Of a stretch of DNA of 64,000 nucleotides, positions 32,938-43,906 are shown in pieces (position 1 is the first letter of the stretch; the number at the start of each line of letters is the position of its first letter). The stretch covers positions 5,790,406-5,854,405 of the forward strand of contig JBBCBC010000027.1 of assembly GCA_037126765.1 (NCBI GenBank). Reading direction: 5' to 3'. Source of the stretch: Stenogyne calaminthoides (Eukaryota > Streptophyta > Magnoliopsida > Lamiales > Lamiaceae). The position numbers were made by a program, and so were the translations under genes. The notes below the pieces were generated by a model that saw only the letters and a list, made by a program, of their open reading frames with translations, searched no databases and was not told the DNA's origin.

Positions 32938-34792
32938 TGTTGGGGAATTGATTGCCCGGATCTATTCGGGATGAATATTTTAAATACAAATTTAATTCTA
33001 ACAATTATTACTAGCATGAATTAATCCTACATTAATTCAAATAATAATTCAACAACAAATCATGCATATAAACAGTTCACATAAATCCTACGCATGCGAA
33101 ATTGCTACGAGTTTACGTGAACTAACCTCTCGGAGTGACAACCGTTGAGAAGATGGATCCCGTTTACACGAACACACCAAAAGACCTTCTCAAGTATTCC
33201 CTTATCCTTGTTCAACAATCCGGTGGTAGGAACTCGCGAACATTTTAACAAAAGGGAAAAATAAAATTATGTTTCACCACCTTTGTGGATTTCTAATTTT
33301 TCCAACACATGGAATTGCACTTGGGGATGAAAAAATCATCCCCTGTTTATAAGAGGGTGGTGGACGATTTTTTGCTAGGAAAAAAGGGAGAGAAAATCTC
33401 TTTCTTGATCTCCAGGAAATTTTGAATATATATCCCATATATTCTTTTCTCCTTAATTAAAATTTTTCATAAAAATCCCACTCTCTTATTGTTATGGTAT
33501 TTTCGAAATTTTAGGATAAAGATTCCAAGATTTGGATCTTCTTGATTTTATGAGATATACTTGTATTCCAAGAATACATATCTTCCATAATATCTTTTCA
33601 AGAAAATCAAGAAAATCTTTATTTCCCTTTATTTCTCATAATTTTCAAAATTTCCCAACAAATAGCCAAGTGGGAGATTTCTTGAATTTAATGAGATAAT
33701 CTTGTATTCCAAGAATACTTATCCTCATTCCATAACAAAATTCAAAGAAAATCTTTCTCCCTCTTTTATTTGTATTTTTCGAAAAATTGAAAAAAATAAG
33801 CAACCATAATTTATTTTATTTTAAACACCTTTTTCAGTTATTGGACATTATGCTTGGGCTACTTGAGGGGCCTTTAGGAGAATTAAGATTGGACCTTCTA
33901 ATGAACTTTGGATATCTAACATTGAGCCACAATATAATTCAAGCCCATAAATATTAATTAATCCCACTACATAATTAATATTGCACTATCCATCTTAACC
34001 CATATTACGGTTAATATGACTCCCGGTTATTATTTCCCGTGTTTAAGATTATCCAGCCCATTAATTAATTCAAGCCACTAAAACAGCTTTCCTTTAATTA
34101 AAATCTTTTGTCCTTTGTCAAGGAACGGTTCAACATTTTTATCCATACCGGAAACTAATTCCACTTGCAAGATTTGGTATGATAAATCTTATGAACCTCC
34201 CAAGGGGGCAAATCGAACAAGCGTACTTGCACACGATTCTTCGTATTAAATCTTAGCAATCGCATGTGACCAATAATATTGTCCAAGATATAAAGTATTG
34301 AATCTCATTGATTCTATACCCGTCATAAGTCAAGACAATAATTACTAGCCACACACGATCCTATTTAAGGGACGAAGATTAAGAAATAACGAACCACTGA
34401 GGTCTAATTCTTCCTAATTCAGTGCTGAAGAATTTATCCTCATGTAGGTCATATTCAGTGCATCAATCATGCACTAGTGTAATCTTTTGGTCAAGACAAG
34501 CCAATCTGAGTCTTACACTTCAACCTTTCACGATGGATTGTTCATTTCCATCTAGGTCGTGAACAACGTACTTTTAGTTACAAGGGACTGTTAATTTAAT
34601 TTTCTGTGATCTGGTATCACTAAATTAACTACAATGTAACACGTACTATTTATTGAACAGTTGTGCAGTAAATATATGTAACATTCAATGATATTTAAAG
34701 CATCAGTGATAAATAATTTAATTCAGTAAATAAGACATAAATTCAGTTTGGTTATACAAAGTAAAAACATACTTTCCAGTATAACCCCAACA
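32938..34792 (-). repeat. 5' LTR of the nested Angela-like Copia
   Basis: This is 1855 bp, TGTTGGGGAATTGATTGC...CCCCAACA, the partner of 11034-12880. Differences are sparse substitutions and short indels, so insertion is moderately recent. The TATA-like box sits near 33340-33352 (minus CTTATAAACAGGGG; the other copy has CTTATAAATAGGGG). Confidence 0.92.
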
Positions 34793-34797
34793 GGTGG
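34793..34797. repeat. Target-site duplication, right copy (GGTGG)
   Basis: It matches 11029-11033 exactly and directly follows the LTR end CCCCAACA. Confidence 0.92.
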
Positions 34798-35254
34798 TTC
34801 TGTTGTAAGTTGGAAGGCAACTTTGCAGCCTACAGTTACTTTGTCTACTACAGAGGCAGAGTACATGGCCTTGACTGAAGCAGCCAAAGAGGGAATCTGG
34901 TTGAAAGGGCTGGTTAGTGATCTTGGTCTACTTCATGATTATGCAACTGTATTCCGTGACAGTCTGAGTGCAATATGTTTAGCCAAGGATCAAGTTCATC
35001 ATGAGAGAACGAAACATATTGATGTCAGGTATCATTTTCTGAGAAGTGAGAAGAGGGTTAAAGTGAAGAAAGTTGGGACTACTGATAACCCAGCTGACAT
35101 GTTCACCAAGCCGGTTCTAAATAACAAGTTCCAACACTGTTTGAACTTGTTAAATATTACAAGTTGTTTGTTGCCCTGTCTTGGGGGCAAATCTGTGTAC
35201 GAGGAGTTGCTCGTACGTCTGGCACTTTTATGGTACATCTGGTACATCTGTTGA
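34798..35254 (+). pseudogene. Tork/Tnt1-like Copia RNase H, right part
   Basis: Continues the frame cut at 11033: GSVVSWKATLQPTVTLSTTE, AEYMALTEAAKEGIWLKGLV, LSAICLAKDQVHHERTKHID, TTDNPADMFTKPV. The frame is open to TGA at 35252, although the family normally ends soon after the KFQHCLNLL segment. The active-site residues of Copia RNase H appear present on this side. Together with 8396-11033 this is one 5'-truncated element. Confidence 0.88.
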
Positions 35255-35305
35255 TCTGTGAGAGGATTCAAGTCAAGGTGGAGACAATGAATTTTTCTGT
35301 TATTT

Positions 35306-35321
35306 TATCAAGGTGGAGATT
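35306..35321 (+). other. Polypurine tract of the Tork-like Copia
   Basis: The run aaggtggagatt lies directly before the LTR start TGTTGGAATTGTG. An earlier gtcaaggtggagacaatg (35274) is a partial repeat of it. Confidence 0.75.
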
Positions 35322-35727
35322 TGTTGGAATTGTGTAAAATAAAGAAGTTTTGTTTTTGTCCCACATCAGATTGTATCAAAAGTTGGAGGACTTCCTAATC
35401 CTATAAGAAGTCCTATTCTGTCCCACATCGGATTGTGGAAAAAGGTGAAGGGCTTCCTAATATTATTTAAGAAGCCCAGGTCTCTTTGATACAAATGCAT
35501 CAGTCAGTTTCGGTTTTGGGCTTATTAACTTAGACCCAATCAGTTAGGGATTATTATTTATAATCCCATTTGAGTTGTATATTGTTGTCGGTTCTGAATA
35601 ATATACGAGAACCTCTCTTCTGCTCGTGGACGTAGCTAACAAATTGTTAGTGAACCACGTAAAATTTCGGTGTCGGTTTATTCAGTTTATTTATTGTTTT
35701 TATTTCTTTCTCGCATCTGTTATAACA
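35322..35727 (+). repeat. 3' LTR of the Tork-like Copia, about 406 bp
   Basis: It begins TGTTGGAATTGTG and ends near GTTATAACA. It contains two tcccacatcggattg segments and a palindromic ttatttataatccc near 35548-35560. The length is typical of the lineage. No second copy is visible, as the 5' end of the element is missing. The 3' boundary could shift by 2 bases. Confidence 0.75.
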
Positions 35728-36317
35728 CAAGTCATGTGCACGATTGGCTGAAGAAGGCGCTCGTGGGAGCATTTATTGGCAAGTTAAAGACAAAATTGGC
35801 TTCGGAGGTGAGGGTCTATCGACCTAAGACGTGCCTTGATGTTGTTGAAGTACCTTGATGTTGTTGAAGGATCGACGTGCACACCGGAGCGATGAAGGCA
35901 ACTCGGGAGGCAATGCGGGGGTCGCCGCCAGTCCAAGCCCACCCGGGGTTAAACGTTTTTCTTGGGACGAGATGCAAAGAAGACCTCAAAAAGGGTTGTG
36001 TTTTAATTGCGATGAAAAATTCGTACCCACACACAGGTGTAAAACGACACAAGCATTCCTCATCGAACCCGTGGAGTCAGATCATGAACGTGGAGATAGT
36101 CAAGGGAGAGATCACGAGATCGATAACGCTGAATTCTCGGTACACACGATAACGGGAGAGTGTGGGCCAAGGACGATGAAGTTGGTCGTAAGGGTTCAGA
36201 ATTGACAGGTTATCGTTCATATAGACAATGGGTCATTGCACAATCTCATCAACCGATATTTGGCAACTAGGCTCAATTTTGAAGCCATTGCTATCGGACC
36301 ATGCAAAGTGAAGGTGG
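35728..36317 (+). pseudogene. Ty3/gypsy gag-protease fragment (chromovirus-like)
   Basis: The + strand encodes a gag segment (WLKKALVGAFIGKLKTKLA, VRVYRPKTCLDVV), then FSWDEMQRRPQKGLCFNCDE with a zinc-knuckle-like CFNCDEKFVPTHRC, then a protease-like part (HIDNGSLHNLINRYLATRLN) where D-S/T-G has become DNG. A 19-bp tandem duplication of cttgatgttgttgaagtac (35834-35870) shifts the frame, and a TGA (36203) breaks it again. It is bounded by the Tork-like LTR on the left and the Copia LTR at 36318, so both elements landed in or next to it. Reverse transcriptase and the rest are not visible. Confidence 0.75.
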
Positions 36318-38345
36318 TGTTGGGAAAATAGGGGTGCCTGGATCTATTCGAGATGATTTTAAATACATTTTTAAATTGATCAATTAATTACTAGCATGAA
36401 TTAATCCTAAATCAATTCAACATAATAATTAATAAGCGAATAAACAACATGCGTACACGTAATCCACGTAAATCCTAATCATGCAGAATCTAGGAGTTAC
36501 GAGATTACTAACCTCTTGTAGACACAACTGATGAGACGATGGATCAACCCAAAGAGCCTTCCCAAATATGTCAAGAGTCCATGAACGCAATCCGGTGGGA
36601 GGATTCTCACGAACGATGATGAGTGCATGCCTGTCGATGGTGTCCCGAGTTGTGGTGCTGGCCACGTGACGCCCTTGTGGAGGAGCTGCATGCGTAGGCG
36701 GGGCTCCCGATCCCCTATTGGTATTAGAGCCAGGCCCCGTCCTCTTGTTCGGCCTGGCGTAGAGTGTGCGGTCATGCCGGTCGGCGCCCCTTCTCCTGTG
36801 CGGGAAGGCGGAGGGGGCGTCCCCCATCGCCATGGATGCGTCCACTGCTAGCTCTATTACTCCGTCGGTAAACATAGCCTCCCAGATACTGTCCCAGTTT
36901 TCGTCCAGAAGGGGGGTCGTGAGCTCCGCCTGCGCACGCAGCTAAAGAGAAAATCAAAAATATTTTGCCATCACCTTTGTGGATTTCTAATATTTCCAAC
37001 ACATGAGATTGCAGTTGGGAATGAAAAATTCATCCCCTATATATAGGGAAGGGGTGGCCAATTTTTTTGAGGAAAAAATAAGGGGAGAAAATCTTTTTCT
37101 TGATCTTCAAGATATCTTGAATATATCTCCTATATTCTTTTCTCCTTAATTAAATTTTTCCATAAAAATTTTATTCCCCCTTTATCCCAAATTTTCGAAA
37201 ATTACATGGAAGAAAGAGTCAAGATTTGACTTCTTGAATTTATGGGATAATTATGTATTCCAAGAATACTTATCTCTTTCCATAAAATATTTTCAAGAAA
37301 ATTAAGAAAATCTTTCTCTTCCTTATTCCTACAAATTTCGAAAATTACAAAAATATTAGGCAAGAATATTTTCTTCTCTCTTTCATTAATTGGACTTTAT
37401 TTTGGGCTATTTGAGGGGCCTTTAGGAGAATTAAGATTGGACCTCCAATGGACTATGAAGCTATAATATTGGGTCAAATATTATTCAAAGTCCATTAATA
37501 TTAATTTATTCCACTATAAAATTAATATTGAACTATCCATCTTAACACATATTACGACTACTATAATATGGCTCCCGATCATTATTTTCCGTGTTTAAGA
37601 TTATTTTAGTCCATTAATTAATTAAGCCACTGAACAAGCTTTATATTAATTAATATATTTATCCTTGGATTAAAGACAACTCAACATTATTATCCATACC
37701 GAAAATAAATTTCCACTTGCAAGATTTGGTATGATAAAGGTTTTGAGCCCACCAAGGGGACAAATCAAACAAGACGTACTTGCACACGATTCTCCATATT
37801 AAATGTCAGCAATCGTCATGTAATTAATAATATTGCCCAAGATATAAGGTATCGAATCGCAATGACTCTCTTCCTATCATAAGTCAAAGCAATAGTTATT
37901 AATTTCACACGATCCTATTTAAGAGACGGAGATTAAGAAATAACATACCACTGAGGTCTAATTCTTGTATATTCAGTACCGAAGAATTTATCCTCCTGTA
38001 GGTCCTATTCAGCGCATCCAAATGCACTAGTATAATCTCTTGGTCAAGACAAGCCAATCTGAGCCTTATACATCAACCTTTCATGATGGTTTGTTCATTT
38101 CCATCTAGGTTGTAAATTTGTACTTAATTACGAGGAGCTGTTAATTTGATCTTCTGTGATCTGGTATCACCAAATTTACTACAACGTAATACGTACTGAC
38201 TTATTGAACGAGTTTGCAATAAATATATATAACATTCATTCATATTTAAATGCAACAGTGATTGATAATTTATTTAAGTAAATAAATAAGAAAATTCAGT
38301 TTGGTTATACAAAGTAAAAGCATACTTTTCAGTATAACCCCAACA
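36318..38345 (-). repeat. 3' LTR of the nearly intact Copia, with a GC-rich insertion
   Basis: This is 2028 bp, TGTTGGGAAAATAGG...CCCCAACA. It matches 43907-45618 except for about 326 bp at 36618-36943, which accounts for the 316-bp length difference. The minus-strand TATA-like CCCTATATATAGGGG is palindromic (about 37034-37048). Confidence 0.92.
36618..36943. other. GC-rich insertion in the 3' LTR
   Basis: It is absent from the partner LTR, where tttaataag stands in its place. It is far more GC-rich than the surroundings. On the + strand it contains ttggtattagagccagg (36718-36734), which resembles a plant retrotransposon primer binding site for initiator tRNA-Met with one change (TATCAG to TATTAG). 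A short + frame starts at ATG 36832. No target duplication is apparent. It could be a fragment of another element's leader, or captured DNA. Confidence 0.75.
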
Positions 38346-38361
38346 ATCTCCCACTTATACT
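38346..38361 (-). other. Polypurine tract of the nearly intact Copia
   Basis: The minus-strand agtataagtgggagat abuts the 3' LTR start. It is almost the same as the tract at 12881. Confidence 0.75.
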
Positions 38362-38456
38362 CAAAGTCTGCTTTTAAGTATACTACATCATGTCTCGTGT
38401 TCTATGTGACATCTAATGCCACCCTACACGAACCTAATAATTTCTCCCACTTATAC

Positions 38457-41400
38457 TCAAAGCAGATTGACAACGTTCTTGACACCCATTCCTTCCACCT
38501 GTCTCTCGAATGTACTCTGAGGCAGACCCTTTGTGAATGGATTTGCTAGGTTGTCTTCCGATGCAATCTTTGCCACCTCAATGTCTCCTCTCTTAACGAT
38601 TTCTCGTATAAGATGGTATTTTCTTTCAATGTGTTTGCTGGCCTTGTGTGCTCTGGGTTCCCTCGAATTTGTAACTGTTCCGGCATTATCACAGTAGACC
38701 GTGATTGTGCTAGGCAAATCCGGGACAACGTCCAAGTCCACTAGGAAGTTCTTGAGCCAAACTGCTTCCTTCGCTGCTTCACAAGCAGATACGTATTCGG
38801 CTTCCATGGTAGAATCGGCGATGCATTTCTGCTTTACGCTTCTCCATGTCATGGCTCCTCCCCCCATGCAAAACACACTACCCGAGGTAGACTTTCTGGA
38901 GTCGACGTCTGATTGGAAATCCGAGTCCGTGTAATCGATGGGAATTAGACTGTCTGACTGGTAAACTAACATTCTGTCCCGTGTCCTCTTTAGATACTTC
39001 AGAATGTTCTTTACCGCAGTCCAATGCGCTTTCCCAAGGTTGCTTTGATATCTAGCTACCATGTCTACGGCAAAGCAGATATCCGGTCTCGTGCACAGCA
39101 TTGCGTACATGAGGCTTCCCACAGCCGAAGCATAAGGGATGCCTTTCATGTCATCTATCTCATTCTGTGTTTTGGGACACATTTCTTTGGATAGATGTAT
39201 TCCATGTCTGTAGGGCACAAAGCCTTTCTTGGAATCTTGCATGCTGAAGCGTTTCAAAACAGTGTCTATTTATGAGGCTTGCGAAAGCCCGATCATCATT
39301 TTCTTGCGATATCGAGTGATCTTGATCCCTAGGATGTGACCGGCTTCCCCTAGATCCTTCATATCAAACTATTTTGATAGCCATGCCCTTACGTCCGATA
39401 ACACCTTTACATCGTTTCTGATGAGCAGTATGTCGTCAACGTATAGTACCAAAAATACCAATGCAGTTCCGTCACACTTTTTGTAAACACAACTTTCAAA
39501 GTTGTTTTGATCAAAACTGTAGGATTTTATAACTTGATCAAAACAGTGATTCCAAGCATGGGATGCTTGCTTCAGCCCATAAATGGACTTATTAAGCTTA
39601 CAAACCAGATGCTCTTGACCTTTTTTAATGAAGCCTTCGGGTTGTTGCATAGAGATTTCTTCGTCAAGACTTCCATTGAGGAAAGTTGTCTTGACGTCCA
39701 TTTGCCAGATCTCAAAGTCTAAATGCGCAGCAATCGACAAGAGAATGCGGATGGACTTGAGCATGGCTACTGGCGAAAAGGTTTCCTCATAGTCGATCCC
39801 TTCTTTCTGAGTGTACCCTTTCGCCACTAGTCTTGCTTTAAAGGTTTCAACCTTTCCGTCCGGTCCCCTTTTTCTCTTGTATACCCACTTGCATCCAATG
39901 AGTTTTACCCCATTAAGTGGTTCGACTAGCTCCCACACTTTATTGTGATCCATTGAACCCATTTCGGCTTCCATTGCTGTTTGCCAAGAGTTTGCATCTT
40001 TGTCTTGGATTGTCTCATTGTAGGACCAGGGATCTGATTCTTCGCCTGAGATCAAGTACGAAGACTCTCCAATCCCTAAGAATCGCTCTGGTTGTTGAAC
40101 AACCCTCCCACTATGACGAAGTTCCGGTTGTGAAGGCGTGACGTTTGGTATATCATTTTGTACAGTTGGCAATGGAGTTGGTCCCTTAAGTTCTTCCAAG
40201 GTAATTTCACTACTAGGCTTCTTATCGTTCATATAGTCTTCTTCCAAAAATCTAAAGTGCGTACTGATTACGACCTTTTGATTTTTGGGACCATAGAACA
40301 TGCATCCTTTCGTCCCGTCGGGATACCCAATGAACAACCATAATTCTGAACGTGCATCCAACTTACCAGCTTCCTTGTCCAACACGTATGCCGGACACCC
40401 CCGGATCATGATGTGTCCATAGCTAGGCTTGCGCCCTGTCCACAATTCTCTCGGGGTTTTAGGAACTGATTTGGATGGCACTAAGTTTAGAATATAAGTC
40501 GTTGTTTCCAAAGCGTAACCCCAGAACGATTTTGGTAAATCTGCATAACTCATCATTGATCTTACCATTTCTAGAAGCGTTCTATTTCTTCGTTCTGCAA
40601 CCCCGTTTTGTTGAGAAGTACCGGGTGCAGTCAACTGGGATGCAATCCCCTCTTCCGACAGGTAGTTCAAGAATTCATCACTGAGGTATTCGCCTCCACG
40701 ATCAGATCGTAGAAACTTGATGGTCTTTTCCTTATGATTCTCTGCTTGAGCCTTAAATTCTTTGAATTTATCAAAGGTCTCAGATTTATGCTTCATTAGG
40801 AAAATGTATCCATAGCATGAGTAATCATCGATAAACGTAACAAAATACTCGTAGCCACCTCTAGCTTTGATTTTCATTGGACCACACACGTCGGTGTGAA
40901 CGATTTCTAACACTTCCTTAGCTCTAAGCCCCTTGGCTCCAAATGCCCTCTTGGTCATTTTACCCTCCAAGCACGATTCGCAAGTTGAAAATGGTTCAAT
41001 CTGGAGAGACCCCAATGAACCATCTTGAACCAACCTTTGAATCCATTTTGGGTTAATATGACCTAATCTTAGGTGCCAAAGAAGTGTTTCGTTCACGTTA
41101 GCCGAATGCTTTCTTTTAAATGAAATAGTAGATGTGTTATACGATGCATTTTGTGAGTGGTGTGCACAGTTAATAATATAGAGATTGTTCCATAAAATTC
41201 CACGACAGATAATCACATCGTTACGAAAAACAGTAACATGCTTATTAAAATGCACAGAATATCCATCGACAAATAGTTTAGAAACTAAAACAAGGTTTTT
41301 CCAAAAAAAAGGAACATAAAGAACATCTCTCAAAATTAAAAACTGGTCTTCAAAAGACAGGTGCACGTCTCCCACTGCTTCAGCTGCCACTCTCGTAGCA

Positions 41401-42398
41401 TCACCTAGCGTGATGAGGATCTCACTTCCACTTAGTTGTCGGGTCCGCTTGAACCCCTGTAATGTGAAACAAACATGATCAATGGATCCCGTATCCACTA
41501 CCCACAAATGGGAAACATACTCCGCCAAACAAGTTTCAACAACTAGTGAGTGAGAATTACCTTTCTTTCCATTCCTTTTGGGTTTGGAACAGGCCGACCT
41601 CCAATGTCCTTTTTCACCACAGTTGAAGCACTTCCCCTTAGCTGGACTCCTTACTCCATCCTCCTTCTTCACCTTACATTTGCCCTTGGCAACACTTGAG
41701 TTAGCTTGGCTTTCACTTTTGGTTTTCTTCTTCTTCTTGCCTCCTTTTGGCCTAGAAGAAGAAGATGAACCAAATACCACTAAAGCTTGGTTGCTCTCTC
41801 CTAATATCCCTTCGACCGAAATAAGAGCTTGCAGCAGGTCAGACAAGGTGAACTTCTGATTGTTCATTTGATAATTCAACCTGAACTGCTCAAAGCTTTT
41901 GGGTAGGGAATGGAGTATGAAGTCGATTTGGGTCTCGATGTCATATTCACCTCCAAGCACCTCAAGTTTGTTAAGGTGAACCATCATCTGGAGAACATGA
42001 TCCCTTACGGGTGTTCCCTCCACCATTTTAATTGAGAGCATATCTCTCATGGTGATCTGGCGAGCTACACAGTTCTGATGTTGGAACATCGCTTTAAGAT
42101 TGATCATGATGTCCGCAGCGGTCTCAAAGTATTGGTGTTGGTGTTGCAACACATCTGACAATGAAGCCAAGATGGTACACTTTGCCATTTCGTTGGAACG
42201 CTCCCAGTCAGCATATTCTTTCTTAACCATTTTCGTAGCCTCGTCTGATAGCCTCTCTGGTTTGGGTGTAGTTAGAACCCAGTTATGGATTTGTGCAGTG
42301 GGGACAATAGTGAGTTTTCGATACCAATCAACAAAGTTTTCTCCAGTAAGCAGGTTGTCTTTTAGTATATTGAACAGTGGATTAAAAGGTTGTGACAT
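38457..42398 (-). pseudogene. Full-length Copia gag-pol with two in-frame stops
   Basis: One frame runs from ATG 42398 (MSQPFNPLFNILKDN) to the stop at 38457, about 1310 codons. Domains in order: gag; CCHC knuckle (CFNCGEKGHWRSAC, about 41600-41640); protease (VVDTGSIDHVC, about 41490); integrase zinc motif (HLRLGHINPK...CESCLEGK, about 40960-41080); integrase core (VHTDVCGP, DRGGEYLSDEF, NGVAERRNRTL); RT (GCKWVYKRKRGPDGKVETFK, MDVKTTFLNGSLDEE, intact YVDD about 39440); RNase H (STMEAEYVSACEAAKEAVW, CDNAGTVTNSREP, NLANPFTKGL). TAG at 39369 replaces a glutamine-type codon and TAA near 39270 a tyrosine-type codon. The start is chosen by homology to 31430; an upstream extension to 42515 is created by a 33-bp duplication. 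All catalytic motifs look intact apart from the stops. Confidence 0.92.
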
Positions 42399-43906
42399 GA
42401 TGATACTAAAAATAAACATACATTGCGACATGATGATACTGAAAATAAACATACATCTTGTGTCAATATCCGGATCAACACAAAGAAAATCACATAATTC
42501 GATCACATGATTCACATTAAAATCTCAAAAAATATGAACATGCATCAACCAACATCTCAAAACAGATTTAAATGAGCCTCATGGGAAGGTCATCATTTAA
42601 ATCACATTCAAGCAGGTTACAAACAAGAACAGTTACAAACCTTTAATTTCAAATATTAATAGTTGGCTCCCACTTGACCAATATAAAATTGACAGGGACT
42701 TCGGTGAAGTATATGCATATCAATTACTACTTCGTTTTGATCGAGCCTCGTGGGAGGGTCATCATCGCCACTAATAATAGTTCACAATCATCCTTTTGAG
42801 AATTTATTCATGTGAAAGCTATCTTTTGACCGTCCCGTAGGGGAATTTCTCCAAAAGATTTAACAAATAAATAAATCATGGAGGTCAAAATTAATTCGAT
42901 TCAAAACCAAATCAATTATTAAAACATACTTAGTAATTTTTGAATTTGAGATTTTTCATTAAGCAATTCTCATGCAAACACATATAAACAAATTAAATAA
43001 AGCATAAGAAAAAAACAACAATAAATCAAGCAAAGCAGAAAATAAACAAATTGGGCACATATTATCCAACTGTCATGGTTTGAGTTTTCTTGGCTTGATC
43101 TTGAAGAAACACCGTCTTGAATTTCTCCCACTCGTTCGTCTCGAAAAGAATTCCGTCTCGGAACGCCACGCCAGGCAAAAAAATGTGATGCACGCCCGAT
43201 CCGGCCGGCCACTTAATTTTGATCGCGCCCGTGGCGCCCTATGGGCCACAGATCACCCGCCTGACAGCCTTGGCAACCTCGGCGAGTATCGGCGAGCGCC
43301 GAAGTGCCGTTCGTGGTTTTGGCCGCTCGCGCGGGGATCTCGACAGCGCGCCCCGATATCATGTGCGTCGATATTAACGCCCGCCAGCTTCGCCTTCATC
43401 CGCCGGGCGAAGTCCAAGGCCCGCCCATCGCGCCCAAGACGTGAGTCCAGGGCGATCTCACTGCTCTCGTCGCTTAGGCCCGTTCGACTAGTGACATCCA
43501 GCGTCGTGCGCGTGCCTCTCGCTTGCACGTTTGAAGCGACGACGTAAGCCAGCGTCGACGGTTCGGATCCGTTTTAACTCCTCGTCTCCGTCTTCATCTT
43601 CGATCAAGTTACAATTTATTTAACAAAAAAAAAATACACCTTAAATCTAGACTAATCTATTACATTGAACAAATCAAATAGCCTAATCTACTCGTGGATT
43701 TGGTCACGAGAAAAACAAATTCGAACGAGTTGAATTAAAAAATATTCATTCATACGCATGAAAATTAAACACATTAAATACCATGACAATTGGATACCTG
43801 CAAAACAGATCTAGCAATTCTACAATCCAATTTTCAATTTAATGTCCAACATAATTTAAATAACAATTTAAAAGTCAGAGCTCGAAACTTGAGTTCTGAT
43901 ACCAGT
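42399..43906 (-). other. 5' leader of the nearly intact Copia with a GC-rich island
   Basis: This is the untranslated leader between 5' LTR and gag. A 33-bp tandem duplication (gacatgatgatact.aaaataaacatacatt) lies at 42396-42460. The gag-proximal part matches 31431-32160. From about 43110 to 43590 it becomes very GC-rich, with many CG dinucleotides, then returns to AT-rich sequence at gttacaatttattta, which is shared with the other element (about 32637). The island is open in several frames, but no recognisable domain is present. Confidence 0.65.
43889..43906 (-). other. Primer binding site of the nearly intact Copia
   Basis: The minus-strand TGGTATCAGAACTC (43891-43904) follows the 5' LTR end after 2 bases. 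It matches initiator tRNA-Met for the first ten positions, with differences beyond. Confidence 0.8.

Larger units (their letters stand above)
11034..34792 (-). mobile_element. Angela-like Copia retrotransposon, itself split by a Sirevirus
   Basis: It is bounded by near-identical LTRs (11034-12880 and 32938-34792) and a 5-bp target duplication GGTGG. On the minus strand, order is 5' LTR, primer site, leader, gag, protease, integrase (29060-31430), a Sirevirus insertion (13532-29059), RNase H (12998-13531), polypurine tract, 3' LTR. The reverse-transcriptase coding segment between integrase tail and RNase H, about 1.4-1.5 kb in the related element at 36318-45618, is absent. The Sirevirus event therefore involved a deletion. 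The element sits inside RNase H of the Tork-like Copia. Confidence 0.9.

Noticed and set aside
36429..36875. Minus-strand frame in the LTR insertion as a captured host gene
   Set aside because: Composition explains the open frame, it runs into LTR sequence, and I recognise no protein family.
43080..43547. GC-rich open frames in the Copia leader as a bacterial-like gene or contamination
   Set aside because: Frames are open on both strands simply because of high GC; the flanks are continuous Copia leader and no domain is recognisable.
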